DNA from: Marmoricola sp.
GTDB lineage: Bacteria > Actinomycetota > Actinomycetes > Propionibacteriales > Nocardioidaceae
Assembly: GCA_025964775.1 (NCBI GenBank)
Contig: JAOPYE010000003.1
Location: 1 to 64,000 of the forward strand
DNA length: 64,000 nucleotides
Direction: 5' to 3'
Numbering within the stretch: position 1 is the stretch's first letter; every line of letters starts with the position of its first letter. Position numbers and translations under genes: made by a program. This document shows, in pieces, positions 63,861 to 64,000 of the stretch. The notes under the pieces were generated by a model. That model saw nothing but the letters and a program-made list of their open reading frames with translations, was not told the origin of the DNA and did no database searches.

Positions 63861-64000
63861 TCAGACGGGCGTGTTCACCATGAACTGGGCCGCGTGCGTG
63901 ACGTAGTCCCAGAACTGGGCGTCCTGCTCGGGCGTGAGGTCGACGCTGTCGAGGCCGGCCCGGAAGTGCCGCAACCAGTGCTGCGCCGCGTCGGGAGTCA
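63861..64000 (-). CDS. Truncated haemoglobin GlbO-type, C-terminal part
   Basis: Only the last ~45 codons are in the window; the gene continues beyond the right edge. The visible end reads HWLRHFRAGLDSVDLTPEQ, then FWDYVTHAAQFMVNTPV, like the H helix and end of group II truncated haemoglobins (mycobacterial glbO, also near ettA). Such proteins bind oxygen or nitric oxide. Proximal haem residues lie upstream and cannot be seen. Confidence 0.75.
   Translation of the reverse strand, partial: TPDAAQHWLRHFRAGLDSVDLTPEQDAQFWDYVTHAAQFMVNTPV

Overview
The window is chromosomal DNA from a high-GC Gram-positive actinobacterium, most likely a member of the Nocardioidaceae. Evidence for this: strong G/C bias at third codon positions; a mec-cysO-cysM sulfur-carrier cluster beside clpS, murI, rph and rdgB, in the order known from mycobacteria; an ssb2-ettA-thioesterase-globin neighbourhood also shared with mycobacteria; a DUF222/HNH gene; and many promoters with a TANNNT hexamer ending 6-8 nt before the start codon, which suggests leaderless mRNAs.

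Layout. 1-4.5 kb: partial DUF222 protein, MFS exporter, acyl-CoA synthetase, an isochorismatase-fold protein without its catalytic Cys, and a ketosteroid-isomerase-like protein. 4.5-16.6 kb: conserved housekeeping block (clpS, DUF2017, mec, cysO, cysM, murI, metallo-beta-lactamase phosphodiesterase, rph, rdgB, an odd tRNA, bcp), interrupted by two small membrane proteins, an MFS gene and a two-component/ABC transporter cassette. 16.6-24 kb: DUF3618, GroES-like protein, secreted SGNH hydrolase, a secreted unknown, a D12 DNA methyltransferase translationally coupled to a MASE1-PAS histidine kinase, and a secreted propeller-like protein. 24-36 kb: tRNA-Lys, FAD oxidoreductase, pirin, tRNA-His, oligoribonuclease, DsbA-like protein, adenosine deaminase, an orphan BMP/PnrA-like lipoprotein divergent from a CHASE histidine kinase, an IPT/TIG secreted protein, ABM monooxygenase and tRNA-Arg.

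36.1-42.6 kb is an accessory island, by eye lower in GC and with different codon use, lying beside tRNA-Arg. It holds a HEPN-type protein with a winged-helix partner, a DUF4041/GIY-YIG nuclease coupled to a coiled-coil protein, a divergent NERD nuclease and a SHOCT protein. This is the best candidate for an undescribed defence-like system. No integrase or transposase is visible.

42.9-53.5 kb: secreted phosphoesterase and SDR, a TetR/MMPL pair with a 33-bp operator, a Tat-exported two-subunit molybdenum hydroxylase operon with XdhC and a MobA-like protein, and a peptidase M24. 53.5-64 kb: PrsW protease with two dynamin-like GTPases, ssb2, ettA, a MarR/YceI pair sharing an operator type with the distant pirin gene, and a divergent thiolase/thioesterase pair around a KstR-like palindrome. 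The window ends inside a truncated haemoglobin gene.

Regulatory links visible in the sequence: MarR-YceI-pirin (7-2-7 palindromes), TetR-MMPL, wHTH-HEPN (tandem CAACGTTG) and thiolase-thioesterase (AGAACGCGTTCT).
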